DNA of 64,000 nt from HRBIN30 sp964534275. GTDB lineage: Bacteria; Desulfobacterota; Binatia; HRBIN30. Shown here in pieces: positions 1 through 7,637 of the stretch. Every line of letters starts with the position of its first letter. Position 1 is the first letter of the stretch. The stretch spans positions 1-64,000 of the forward strand of contig CAZHQG010000004.1 of assembly GCA_964534275.1 (NCBI GenBank). Direction: 5' to 3'. The notes under the pieces are model-generated. The model saw only the letters and a list, made by a program, of their open reading frames with translations. It was not told where the DNA came from and ran no database searches. Position numbers and translations under genes: made by a program.

Positions 1-192
1 CCGAGCGGCGGCGACGCGCTCCGCAAAGGCGCGGTCTACCTGCCCAGGGCTCGGTGGCGGCGGGGGTGGCACCCACACGTCAGCGACGGTCAGGACCATA
101 GCCTCGGCTTGCGCCGGCAGTCCCGCCCACTGCAAGTCTTCGAGCGCGGCGTCGCTTACCGAAGAGCCGTCATAGCCAACCAAAATTCTCAT
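1..192 (-). CDS. Universal stress protein (UspA family), N-terminal part, cut by window edge
   Basis: The protein starts MRILVGYDGSSVSDAALEDL, the classic first beta strand and turn of a UspA domain (hydrophobic strand, then YDGS, then the first helix). It continues through a Pro-rich segment and runs off the left edge after about 64 residues. UspA proteins are cytoplasmic alpha/beta proteins, often ATP-binding, linked to stress survival; the ATP-binding G-x2-G-x9-G(S/T) motif would lie outside the window. The ATG at 192 has an AAGGA ribosome site about ten bases upstream. It lies 75 bp downstream of, and in the same direction as, the TerC/Alx gene, so the two may be cotranscribed. The family call is secure; the specific role is unknown. 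Confidence 0.85.
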   Translation of the reverse strand, partial: MRILVGYDGSSVSDAALEDLQWAGLPAQAEAMVLTVADVWVPPPPPPSPGQVDRAFAERVAAAR

Positions 193-267
193 TGTTCTCG
201 TTCCTTGTAGGTCTCTTCCCCGTCGAGCTGCAGAGCAGTTCACGATGCCTGATCGATGCGGAGGGAA

Positions 268-1245
268 TCAATGACTCTCGGGAGCACATGACCCTGTTTC
301 GGAAGGCCCCTGCGCCTCTGGTTCCTTGCGTGGGCGTAGGAGGGAAACAAGCACCGAGATGCCAATGAGCGTGGCCACCACGGCAAGGGACACGCCGATC
401 GGAATCTTGTACACCTCGGCAATCAGCATCTTCACACCTACGAACGCGAGCACGAGTGCAAGCCCGACCTTGAGGTAATGGAAGCGATCGATCACACCGG
501 CAAGCAGGAAGTAAAGCGCTCGTAATCCGAGAATGGCAAAGATGTTCGACGTGTAGACGATGAAGGGATCGGAGGTAACCGCGAAAATTGCTGGAATGGA
601 ATCGACCGCGAACACGAGGTCGGTGGTTTCTACAGCCACGAGCACCAGCAGCAACGGCGTCGCGTAGCGGCGGCCATCCCGTACCACGAAAAAGTGCGCC
701 CCTTGGTAGTCGGGAACCGTGGGGACGAGTCGCCGGAACAAGCGGAACAATAGATTGCGTTCTGGTTCGACTTCGGTGTCCTTTTGCACCAGGAGTTTGA
801 AGCCGGTGAAGACGAGGAATGCCCCGAATACGTACATGATCCAGTGAAACCGTTGGAGCAGGGCGGTTCCGAGTCCGATGAAGATTGCCCTCATCACGAG
901 GGCCCCGAAAATGCCCCAAAACAGCACGCGATGATGGAGAGCAGGGGGCACTGCAAAGTACGAGAAAATGACCACGAAGACGAAGATGTTGTCGACCGAA
1001 AGGGCCTTCTCGATCAGGTAGCCGGTGAGAAACTCGAGCGCGCGTTGCGTACCGAACCAATGGTAAACGCCCAAGTTGAAAAGCAGCGAAACCGCGATCC
1101 AAACCAAACTCCAAGTCAGCGCCTCGGGAATCGTGACCACATGGGCCTGGCGGTGAAACACGCCGAGGTCCAACGCCAGCATCGAAAGCACGATCGCGCT
1201 GAACCCGATCCACAATGCCGGCGTTCCGATCGACTCCACTCCCAT
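268..1245 (-). CDS. alx: TerC/Alx family integral membrane protein
   Basis: A 325-residue polytopic protein that resembles E. coli Alx along its whole length, including the start (GTPALW), the FLTGYLIEKALSVDNIFVF segment, the ATPLLLVLVAVE segment and FAVDSIPAIFAVTSDPFIV. Acidic residues inside membrane helices (ALDLGVF, SVDN, FAVDSIPAIF) are the presumed metal-binding sites of the family. Alx/TerC proteins are linked to manganese export, metallation of exported proteins, alkaline pH and tellurite response. The ATG at 1245 was chosen because homology begins there; upstream codons in this frame look non-coding. No yybP-ykoY manganese riboswitch could be recognised in the leader. The UspA gene follows downstream. 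Family is certain; substrate is inferred from the family. Confidence 0.9.
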   Translation of the reverse strand: MGVESIGTPALWIGFSAIVLSMLALDLGVFHRQAHVVTIPEALTWSLVWIAVSLLFNLGVYHWFGTQRALEFLTGYLIEKALSVDNIFVFVVIFSYFAVPPALHHRVLFWGIFGALVMRAIFIGLGTALLQRFHWIMYVFGAFLVFTGFKLLVQKDTEVEPERNLLFRLFRRLVPTVPDYQGAHFFVVRDGRRYATPLLLVLVAVETTDLVFAVDSIPAIFAVTSDPFIVYTSNIFAILGLRALYFLLAGVIDRFHYLKVGLALVLAFVGVKMLIAEVYKIPIGVSLAVVATLIGISVLVSLLRPRKEPEAQGPSETGSCAPESH

Positions 1246-1661
1246 GCGCACTCCTTGGTCTGGGGGAGCGGCTATAGCGGCAAGGGTCGTTGCGGTGCAA
1301 CTTGTTTTTCGCTGCAATCCCCCGCGGAATTGGTACCGCGATGTTTCCCGGTTGGGCTGCCACGGATCGTCATCGAAGGGCAACCAAGTGGGTAGTCCGT
1401 GGCTGGGAATGGCGCGGCGTGGCTCGGCAAACACCGGGATCGGCAGTGTCGACGATCACGGAACAAGATGCGCGCCGGCAGTTGCAAGCATGAAGGGAGG
1501 GCGGCACTGCTGTGTCCTGGCGCCAAGGATGTTGCGAGGAAGCGACTGATTTGCTCCGCCGCCTTGTAGCTTAGTGACGTCGAACGGCGTAAGCGGAGGA
1601 AGACGGGCCGTACCGAGTGCAACGACAGCGAGGAAGGTCGACGGAAAGCGAGGGACAAACA
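1246..1661. other. Divergent intergenic region, 416 bp
   Basis: This lies between the leftward TerC/Alx gene and the rightward paraoxonase-like gene and must hold both promoters. Small open frames cross it on both strands but none shows protein-like composition or a ribosome site. I looked on the minus strand for the conserved blocks of the yybP-ykoY riboswitch and did not find them. No confident promoter hexamers or terminator were seen. Confidence 0.5.
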
Positions 1662-2708
1662 ATGCGCATCGTGCGGGTGGCCGTGGCTGTGTTCCTGGTA
1701 GCAGTACTTGCCATCGCTTACCGGATTGTCACGCGGTCGGGAATGTTCGCGCGCATCGAGCCGCACTTTGCCGGCACCTGTCGTGTGGTTCCTGGGGTGG
1801 TCGGCGCCGAAGATGTGACGATCGACCCTGATCAGCGAGTGGCCTATCTCTCCGCGCAAGACCGTCGTGCGTTGCGCGGAAAGGAGGGCCCCCGAGGGGA
1901 GATTTATTTGCTGCCACTCGATGACGAGCGCGCAGCGCCGGTGCCGCTGACGGGCGGCCACCCGCGCGACTTTCACCCGCACGGAGTTTCTCTGTGGCGA
2001 GGGGCGGACGGGTTGCGTCGGTTGTTCGTGATCAATCATCGATCTGACGGACGCCACACCGTGGAGGTGTTCGACATCGCGAAAGCCGCCCTGAGCCACA
2101 CGCGCACCGTGCATTACAGCGAACTGGTCTCGCCGAACGATCTGGTCGCCGTGGATGGCGACCGATTTTACGCCACGAACGATCGGGGCGTTGCCGAACC
2201 TGGTTTGAGGCAAACGTTGGAACTGTACCTCGCGTTGCCGTGGTCGACCGTCTCGTACTTCGACGGCCGGCAGGGGCACTTCGCGGCGCGGGGCTTTGCG
2301 ATGGCGAACGGGATCGCGAGGAGCGCCGACGGCCACACCATCTACGTTGCGGAGTGCCTCGGACGAGCCGTGCATGTCTACGCGCGAAATCCGATCTCTG
2401 GGGAGCTGGCCGAACGGCAACGGATTTCGCTGCCCGCTTGTCCGGACAACATCGAGGTCGACGAGCACGGCAAGCTCTGGGTTGCTACGCACCCACGGTT
2501 GTTTGATTTGGTTGCGCACGCAGAGGATCCCCACAAGCGGGCCCCGTCGCAGGTGTTTCGTATCGATCCGCAGGGCGGCCGTGTCGAAGAAGTGTATCTG
2601 AGCGCCGGGGATCCGTTGTCAGCAGCAAGCACCGCGGCTGTGCTCGGGCAAACGATGGTGCTGGGATCGATCTTCGATCCGCACGTGCTGGTGTGCCAGC
2701 TGCCTTAG
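1662..2708 (+). CDS. Paraoxonase/arylesterase-like six-bladed propeller hydrolase, membrane-anchored
   Basis: A 348-residue protein with one N-terminal hydrophobic anchor (residues 4-20) followed by a serum-paraoxonase-type beta-propeller. PON landmarks appear in order: AEDVTID near residue 50 (Glu-Asp calcium ligands), FHPHGVSLW (catalytic-region His), VINHRS (second His), PNDLVAV (Asn ligand), FYATND, MANGIARSADG (Asn ligand) and PDNIEVDEHGKLW (Asp-Asn ligands). Family members hydrolyse lactones, aryl esters or organophosphates with calcium; the uncleaved anchor suggests a periplasmic membrane-bound enzyme. ATG 1662 was chosen over an in-frame upstream start because the signal anchor begins there. 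The gene ends in a 4-bp convergent overlap with the alkaline phosphatase. Family assignment is strong; the substrate is unknown. Confidence 0.85.
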   Translation: MRIVRVAVAVFLVAVLAIAYRIVTRSGMFARIEPHFAGTCRVVPGVVGAEDVTIDPDQRVAYLSAQDRRALRGKEGPRGEIYLLPLDDERAAPVPLTGGHPRDFHPHGVSLWRGADGLRRLFVINHRSDGRHTVEVFDIAKAALSHTRTVHYSELVSPNDLVAVDGDRFYATNDRGVAEPGLRQTLELYLALPWSTVSYFDGRQGHFAARGFAMANGIARSADGHTIYVAECLGRAVHVYARNPISGELAERQRISLPACPDNIEVDEHGKLWVATHPRLFDLVAHAEDPHKRAPSQVFRIDPQGGRVEEVYLSAGDPLSAASTAAVLGQTMVLGSIFDPHVLVCQLP

Positions 2709-4072
2709 TGTGGACGGTTCGGATGCGGCTGCGCTGCGGCGGGTGCGAGCCCTAGCGCTGTTGCCATGATTCGAAACAGTTCGGTTTGGTCGATCCTTCC
2801 GCGAATGGCTTCGCTTCCAGGGCCGGAGGCATAAATCGGAACGTCGGTGCCCGTGTGTGCTTGTGATGCGCCGATTGCGGCGGTGGCATACTGCAGCGTC
2901 ATCAAGGCTCCTTCACGAGTCACGAGTGTGCTCAGGAGCCCTGGGCTCCGACCAACAGCCAAGGGGTGCGGCACGATTTGCGTGGAGTGCGCATGGTCGG
3001 CGGTCACGATCACGAGGATGTTCCCTTGCTGCTCGGCAAGCTCGAGCACCGTATGCACAGTCCGGTCGAACTCTTCGGTTTCGCCGATTTGGCCGCACGG
3101 GTCGGCCGCATGGGCTGCCTTGTCGATGTTGGCTCCCTCGATGAGCAAGAAAAAAGGTCGCTGCCGGTTGGCTGCCTCGCGCTGCAGAATTGCAAGCGCC
3201 GTGCGTGCCATCGTTTCCAGGCTCGGCTGTTCGGCTGGGCGGCCGCGAACAGAGCATCGTTGTGGACCACTGCCCGGATACGGCCGGGCTGGTTCGCCTT
3301 CCCACAGGCGGTCGAAATCGCCAACAGCGAAGAGACCCAACACGGGCGGATCGAGTCGAGCGTGTAGTTGTTCGGCGCGCTCGAGCGTCGCGAACCCTTG
3401 TCGTCGAGCGATTTCCCAAAGGGATAGAAGCTCGCCTTCCCATTGCGCAGGTTGCTCGAACCTTTGTCGGCCGCCGCCGAGGACCACCTCGAATCGCTGG
3501 GCGAGAATCTGCTCGGCAATGGAGCCAAGGCCACCTCGGTCGCGCTGGAACCGAGGGCAGAGTTTCATGTCCGCCGGACCCTGGCAAACGCGCAAGTTCA
3601 CATGGGCCATCATCGCTGCAGGGGTGGCATCGGTGACCTCTGCCGTGGTGACCACGCCGACTGGGATTCCCGCATCACGGCACCGTTCGGCAAGTGTAGG
3701 CAGGATCGTATCGGTCTGCGGTTCCGTCGAAATGCGGCCGTTGCTGGTTTTGGATCCAGTGGACCACGCCGTCGCGCTGGCGGCCGAATCGACAACATAA
3801 TCCGGCAGGTGCGGTGCGTTCTCGACTACGGAAGACGTTCCAACGCGGGCGATTGCCGGCAGCCGCTCCCAACGGAACTGCCCTCGGGATCCAGCGAGAT
3901 AATTCCTCGCGGCAGTGATTTCCGCATCGCCCATGCCGTCGCCAACGAGCAAAACAACCCCGGCTGGAGTGCTTGGCGTAGTCCCTGGGAACAGGGGGCG
4001 ATATGCATGGCAGCCGTACAACGCGGCGCACGCGGTTGCGACCCAAGCGAGGGAAACACGCAACTTGTGCAT
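2705..4072 (-). CDS. phoA: Alkaline phosphatase, PhoA family, probable lipoprotein
   Basis: A 455-residue metal-dependent phosphomonoesterase. The motifs seen are GDGMG (metal Asp45), DSAASAT with nucleophile Ser96, VTADHAHS (metal Asp/His) and HTGTDVPIYASGPGS (C-terminal metal His), all typical of the two-zinc/one-magnesium PhoA fold. The N-terminus is a signal peptide ending in a Cys at residue 21 (LYGC), so the enzyme is probably a lipoprotein in the periplasm or outer membrane, where it frees phosphate from organic esters. It is the last gene of a leftward cluster, six bases after a BamE-like lipoprotein. No Pho box was recognised. Its stop overlaps the stop of the convergent paraoxonase gene. 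Family call is secure. Confidence 0.93.
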   Translation of the reverse strand: MHKLRVSLAWVATACAALYGCHAYRPLFPGTTPSTPAGVVLLVGDGMGDAEITAARNYLAGSRGQFRWERLPAIARVGTSSVVENAPHLPDYVVDSAASATAWSTGSKTSNGRISTEPQTDTILPTLAERCRDAGIPVGVVTTAEVTDATPAAMMAHVNLRVCQGPADMKLCPRFQRDRGGLGSIAEQILAQRFEVVLGGGRQRFEQPAQWEGELLSLWEIARRQGFATLERAEQLHARLDPPVLGLFAVGDFDRLWEGEPARPYPGSGPQRCSVRGRPAEQPSLETMARTALAILQREAANRQRPFFLLIEGANIDKAAHAADPCGQIGETEEFDRTVHTVLELAEQQGNILVIVTADHAHSTQIVPHPLAVGRSPGLLSTLVTREGALMTLQYATAAIGASQAHTGTDVPIYASGPGSEAIRGRIDQTELFRIMATALGLAPAAAQPHPNRPH

Positions 4073-4078
4073 GGAATC

Positions 4079-4468
4079 CTACAGTGGAGGAAGCTCCTGG
4101 GTGTGACGGTCAAAGGCGATGTCGCGCACGACACCAGTGAAGTCGAAGACCACGAGGAGGCGATCGCGGCTTTGAAAACTGCGCGTGTACGTGAACCAGT
4201 TGGTTCCCGTGATCGGGTCGCGTAGCCGAAAGGAGGAATAATTGAGCCGTTCGAAGGTGTACACGAAAGCGTCGCCGTTGGTTTGGTGGAAGATTTGTGT
4301 GGGCGGCCCGAACTCGCGCAAAACATCTGTACGCGTGGACTGTCCGGGCACGATCCTGTTCGGATCGCCGCGTAGCGGCGAGCCGTTGTAGGTGCGTGCC
4401 ACGGTGCACCCGCACGCCACGAAGGCGAGAACAACGGCGACGAGACCCGACGACAGTGCCGACCGCAT
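4079..4468 (-). CDS. BamE/SmpA-like small lipoprotein (copy 1)
   Basis: A 129-residue protein with a signal peptide and lipobox-like cysteines at 19 and 21, then a short domain with an IVPGQSTRTDVLREFGPP motif. That helix-turn with Gly-Pro-Pro is the hallmark of the SmpA/OmlA/BamE fold, a periplasmic outer-membrane lipoprotein domain. The remainder is beta-rich (FVYTFERLNYSSF, LLVVFDFTGVVRDIAF). It is paralogous to the gene immediately upstream, sharing the (Y)x(G/D)xPL spacing and the GPP motif. The gap is 13 bp to the upstream paralogue and 6 bp to phoA, so it is probably one operon. Whether it serves outer-membrane protein assembly or another envelope task cannot be told. Confidence 0.75.
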   Translation of the reverse strand: MRSALSSGLVAVVLAFVACGCTVARTYNGSPLRGDPNRIVPGQSTRTDVLREFGPPTQIFHQTNGDAFVYTFERLNYSSFRLRDPITGTNWFTYTRSFQSRDRLLVVFDFTGVVRDIAFDRHTQELPPL

Positions 4469-4481
4469 GGCTTGTCGTGGA

Positions 4482-4979
4482 TTACGGGTGCTCCGCGTTT
4501 CGGCGAGAAAGGAAACCAAAGCGGGGCAATTCTTCAGTGCCTTTGCGAAACGCAAAATCTTCCACGCGGTTGTCCCCATCGAAAAAGATGACCAGCGAGT
4601 CGTTCTTTTGGTCGAACTCGGCATAGTTGAACAGCAACAGCAGTAGTGCCATCGCGTTTGCCCGGGAGTACGTGTACCGGAACCACCGCGCGCTCACGAT
4701 GCGTTCCTCCGGGGGCTTGTCCCCGCGCCGGTTCAAAAACGGCTCGAACGGGATTCCGATCGCCGTCAGTTCCCGGGCATCGATTTCTTGCGGCGGACCG
4801 AACATGGCGAGCACTTCGGCTTTCGTGGTCACGCCGCGTTGCAAGCGAGCGATATTCGCCTCGTTCAGAGGGTGGTCGCGATATACCCGGCCCATTACGC
4901 ACCCGGTCACGCTAAGTCCGAGAGCTGCCGCGATGGCAAGGTTGCGAATCGCAGAGCGACCTGAATGTGTTCCCTTCAT
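4482..4979 (-). CDS. BamE/SmpA-like small lipoprotein (copy 2)
   Basis: A 165-residue lipoprotein with a lipobox VTGC at Cys27, followed by RVYRDHPLNEANIARLQRG, then a threonine-lysine helix and MFGPPQEID, matching the BamE-like pattern of the next gene. A hydrophobic stretch (ANAMALLLLLFNYAEF) and a C-terminal strand (LVIFFDGDNRVEDFAF) follow. The ATG at 4979 has a strong purine-rich ribosome site (GAGGGAAGGG); the in-frame extension upstream is not protein-like. It sits second in a four-gene leftward cluster: 31 bp after an unknown protein and 13 bp before its paralogue. It is probably a periplasm-facing outer-membrane lipoprotein; the function is not determined. Confidence 0.75.
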   Translation of the reverse strand: MKGTHSGRSAIRNLAIAAALGLSVTGCVMGRVYRDHPLNEANIARLQRGVTTKAEVLAMFGPPQEIDARELTAIGIPFEPFLNRRGDKPPEERIVSARWFRYTYSRANAMALLLLLFNYAEFDQKNDSLVIFFDGDNRVEDFAFRKGTEELPRFGFLSRRNAEHP

Positions 4980-5010
4980 CCCTTCCCTCCTCGTTCGGTT
5001 CTGCGCGCAG

Positions 5011-5757
5011 TCAGAGGATATAACCACGCGGCCCCGATGCCACGAGAATGGAATCCTCATAATGGATTGCTTGTTGTGGATCGATCTCGATGCGATGGAG
5101 GGCGACCTCGAAGCGCTGCAGGGGGCAGTGGACCAACACCGCCAAGCTGGCGCCGTTGCCGTGACGAACAACCGCGGGCTCGCACCGCTCGACCTCCCGG
5201 TGGAGCTGCCAGCCCTGCCCCTGGAGGAGTTGCGTGAGTTCCTCGGCACTCGCGACCACGTGCGAGTACGCCCAGCGCGCGCTGGCCCATAGTTCCTGCA
5301 TGACCACCCAGTACTGGAAGTACCCTTCGGCGGTACGGGGAAAGGAAAATCGGTTGTAAAGAAGCTCCACGTCTTGTGTGGGTGCTGCACGTTCTTGCAC
5401 CTTCATCGAGTCCGGCGGTGGGTGCCACTGCAACAAGCGACGCACGTGATCGACGGGGGTGCCAGACCGCGCCACGAACGGCCGGACATGCAGATCGTTG
5501 CCGGCTTGACCGAAACACCGGTAACGTACCTGGTAACCGGGCGCGAGCGTGATGTCTGGAAATCGTGCAAGGGTCTCCTCCGCATTTGCTTCGAACCAGG
5601 CTTCCCAGTACCCCGAATCGAAATGTTGCGGGGCCACACCGACGCGCTCGCCCGCCCGTTCGCGGGCCTGCGCGATGCGTTCCCGGCAAAGACGTACGTG
5701 TGCTGCTGGGACGAACTCTACCGAGTACTCCTCAGGCTTGGCTGGTTCACCAGACAT
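5011..5757 (-). CDS. Conserved-looking protein of unknown function, 248 aa
   Basis: I do not recognise a family. The product is soluble (no signal peptide or membrane segment) and rich in Trp, Tyr and His. Notable clusters are FDSGYWEAWFEANAEETLARF near residue 45, a central YFQYWVVMQELWASARWAY and a beta-rich C-terminus (SLAVLVHCPLQRFEVALHRIEI). The ATG at 5757 has GAAGG just upstream. Codon use matches neighbouring genes, so it is very likely real. It leads the operon with two BamE-like lipoproteins and alkaline phosphatase. The aromatic content might suggest a ligand-binding fold, but this is speculation. Confidence 0.7.
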   Translation of the reverse strand: MSGEPAKPEEYSVEFVPAAHVRLCRERIAQARERAGERVGVAPQHFDSGYWEAWFEANAEETLARFPDITLAPGYQVRYRCFGQAGNDLHVRPFVARSGTPVDHVRRLLQWHPPPDSMKVQERAAPTQDVELLYNRFSFPRTAEGYFQYWVVMQELWASARWAYSHVVASAEELTQLLQGQGWQLHREVERCEPAVVRHGNGASLAVLVHCPLQRFEVALHRIEIDPQQAIHYEDSILVASGPRGYIL

Positions 5758-6013
5758 ACGCCTTCAAACTACCATTGGATGGGCCCAAGGGTAGGGGAAG
5801 TGGCGCCAGTTGTGGAGCGCTACAGGCGAATCGCAAACGCTCGAGGAGTTCGACGTGCCGGTGCCGCGCAAAACGATCGACCGCCTTTCCGCCAGAAACC
5901 GGCCGTAACCGCTACTTGGCAGGCGAAACGGACCTGGATTGCGAGTGGGGCGGCTTGGGTGCTCGCTCCATGGCACGGCGTGGTCACGAGGGAAACTTTT
6001 TGTGGGCATCGGG
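5758..6013. other. Upstream half of the intergenic region before the riboswitch
   Basis: About 250 bp between the start of the leftward unknown gene and the riboswitch-linked promoter. It must hold the promoter for the leftward operon. No protein-like frame, hairpin terminator or recognisable operator was seen. Confidence 0.4.
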
Positions 6014-6042
6014 TTGACCAACGCAGCAATTCTAGGTACAGG
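6014..6042 (+). promoter_or_regulatory. Candidate sigma-70-type promoter for the riboswitch-M23 transcript
   Basis: TTGACC at 6014-6019, a 17-base spacer, and TACAGG at 6037-6042. The -35 matches five of six consensus bases and the -10 only about three. Its position would start transcription near 6049, just before the 5' strand of the riboswitch P1 stem, which is the main reason to propose it. Confidence 0.4.
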
Positions 6043-6054
6043 GCTCGCCGCGAC

Positions 6055-6187
6055 ATAGGCCGAATCCCTGGAGACAGGGAGCGGGGGAACCAAGAAATTG
6101 GGGTGAATCCCGAGGGAGAGCGAAGCTCGAACGAGGGTAGGGTAACTCTTTGAGCCCGAACCCGGCAGCTAACCTCGTAGGCCTTCA
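6055..6187 (+). promoter_or_regulatory. ydaO-yuaA (cyclic di-AMP) riboswitch aptamer
   Basis: The conserved blocks of the ydaO-yuaA class occur in order and spacing: GCCGAATCC at 6059-6067, GAGCGGGGGAACC at 6080-6092, TTGGGGTGAATCCC at 6098-6111, then a variable hairpin arm, CTTTGAGCCCGAACCCG near 6148-6164, and the 3' signature CAGCTAACCTCGTAGGC at 6166-6182. P1 can form from AGGCC at the 5' end with GGCCT at the 3' end. This class binds c-di-AMP, usually to lower expression of cell-wall hydrolases, osmolyte and potassium genes. Here it precedes an M23 peptidase on the same strand, the expected regulon type. Confidence 0.93.
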
Positions 6188-6188
6188 A

Positions 6189-6295
6189 GGAGAGGCGCCG
6201 GTGACGCGGTGCGCGGAAGGTGCATCGTCGGATCCGGTACCAAGCCGTTGTGCGGTGGGATGTGGCCTCTCCCGGTATGTCGCGGAAAGGAGAGG
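6189..6295 (+). promoter_or_regulatory. Predicted translational expression platform of the c-di-AMP riboswitch
   Basis: GGAGAGGC lies at 6189-6196 directly after the aptamer; GCCTCTCC lies at 6265-6272; and the Shine-Dalgarno of the M23 gene, GGAGAGG, lies at 6289-6295. The single CCTCTCC can pair either with the aptamer-proximal copy or with the ribosome site, so the two helices exclude each other. No U-tract terminator was found here, which favours control of translation initiation. The direction of the switch cannot be decided by eye. Confidence 0.55.
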
Positions 6296-6301
6296 TCGAC
6301 G

Positions 6302-7570
6302 ATGTACCATGCACAACGAAAGGAGTGGGTGGCCTTACTCGTATTGCTCCTGTGCTTGGCTGCGCCGTCTACTGGGTGGGCCGCCAAACGTTCCGGGGGA
6401 CGTGCAAGCATTCAGGCGAGTTCGAAGAGCGAGCGCCATGTCGTGATGCCGGGCGAGACGCTCACCAGCATCTTGAGCGCTCGGGGGCTCCAGTCCGGGG
6501 AGATTATTCGGTGGGACGATGCGATGCGCACGGCAGCCGGGGATTTCGTGCTCAGTCCAGGGCACGTGGTGCGACTCGAGTTTCGGGGGGGAAGCCTGCA
6601 GCGTTTGAGCTACGAGGTGGACGACTGCGTACGCGTGGTGGTGGAACGGCACGGGCGGAGCCTGCGCGGAAAAACGGAACCGCTGCAAGCGCGTGTGCGG
6701 ATGGTGGCACGAGAAGGAGTGGTCACGAAGACCTTCTCGCTGGCGGCGCGGCAGGCGAACATTCCTGACGCCATTGTTTCCAAGATGGCGGACGTTCTCG
6801 GGTGGGAATTTGATTTTCGCCGGGTGCGCCCCGGGGACCGCTTCCGGGTGCTGTACGAAGAGCGTACGAGCATCGACGGACGCCCACTCGCTCCGGGAAA
6901 ACTCTTGGCTGCAGAAATTCGTAGTGGAAAACGGGTAGCTCAGGCGTTCTTTTACAACGACGGTGACGACGGAGTGTATGTCGATGGCAAGGGGCGCACG
7001 ATTGGCAACGGCTTCCTGCGCTTCCCGGTGGAGTTCAGCCGGATCACCTCGCATTTCTCTCGCCAGCGCTTTCACCCGGTGCTGCAAGTGCAACGCCCGC
7101 ACCACGGCGTCGACTTTGCCGCTCCCGCTGGCACGCCCGTGCGGGCAGCGGGTGACGGCGTGGTCGCCTCCGCGGGATGGGAAGGCGACTACGGCAACCA
7201 AGTGGAGATCCGCCACGAGAACGGATGGACGACCACGTACGCGCACCTGAAGGCGATCGCCCCAGGGATGCGCCCGGGGCGCACGGTACGCCAAGGCGAG
7301 ATTATCGGTTGGGTCGGGCAAACCGGTTTGGCCACCGGCCCCCATTTGCACTTTGGCCTATTCCGGAACGGTGAGTATCAAAACCCATTGACCGCCCGTG
7401 TGGAGCTGCGTCGAGAAGTCAAGGACCTGCAACGGTTCGCACAGGCGAAACAAGTTCTGCTGCGGCAAATTTCGGTTCTCGTGCGCCCGACCCCACCGGT
7501 GGTTCCCGACGTCGTCGTAGCTGCCCTGCCGCCAAGCTTACGTCCTGCAATGGTATCGTTACAGCCTTGA
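6302..7570 (+). CDS. Secreted M23 family metallopeptidase (MepM/LytM type), murein hydrolase
   Basis: A 422-residue exported protein. A signal peptide covers residues 1-27, a LysM-like or OapA-like N-domain (VMPGETLTSILSARGLQ) follows, then a mixed domain, and the LytM domain occupies about 245-370. The zinc site is intact: HxxxD at His267/Asp271, YAH at 315 and HLH at 348-350. Family members cut peptide cross-links in peptidoglycan. The ATG at 6302 follows a strong GGAGAGG site. The gene stands alone on its strand, led by a c-di-AMP riboswitch, so its synthesis is probably tied to the second messenger that reports cell-wall and turgor state. A cell-elongation or division hydrolase role is likely. 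Confidence 0.92.
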   Translation: MYHAQRKEWVALLVLLLCLAAPSTGWAAKRSGGRASIQASSKSERHVVMPGETLTSILSARGLQSGEIIRWDDAMRTAAGDFVLSPGHVVRLEFRGGSLQRLSYEVDDCVRVVVERHGRSLRGKTEPLQARVRMVAREGVVTKTFSLAARQANIPDAIVSKMADVLGWEFDFRRVRPGDRFRVLYEERTSIDGRPLAPGKLLAAEIRSGKRVAQAFFYNDGDDGVYVDGKGRTIGNGFLRFPVEFSRITSHFSRQRFHPVLQVQRPHHGVDFAAPAGTPVRAAGDGVVASAGWEGDYGNQVEIRHENGWTTTYAHLKAIAPGMRPGRTVRQGEIIGWVGQTGLATGPHLHFGLFRNGEYQNPLTARVELRREVKDLQRFAQAKQVLLRQISVLVRPTPPVVPDVVVAALPPSLRPAMVSLQP

Positions 7571-7637
7571 CCTTCTTGAGCTTCAGCGCTGCTCCCCATT
7601 TTACCGCGCGTGCCGGAGAGTCCTGCGCTCTTCTTGC

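Noticed and set aside
1246..1661. Possible yybP-ykoY manganese riboswitch in the Alx/TerC leader
   Set aside because: The family association is real, but the conserved blocks could not be found on the minus strand of this region, so no call was made.
3443..4225. Long plus-strand frames opposite phoA and the BamE-like genes
   Set aside because: They are antisense shadows with Arg/Gly-rich composition and no ribosome site; the minus-strand genes have clear families.
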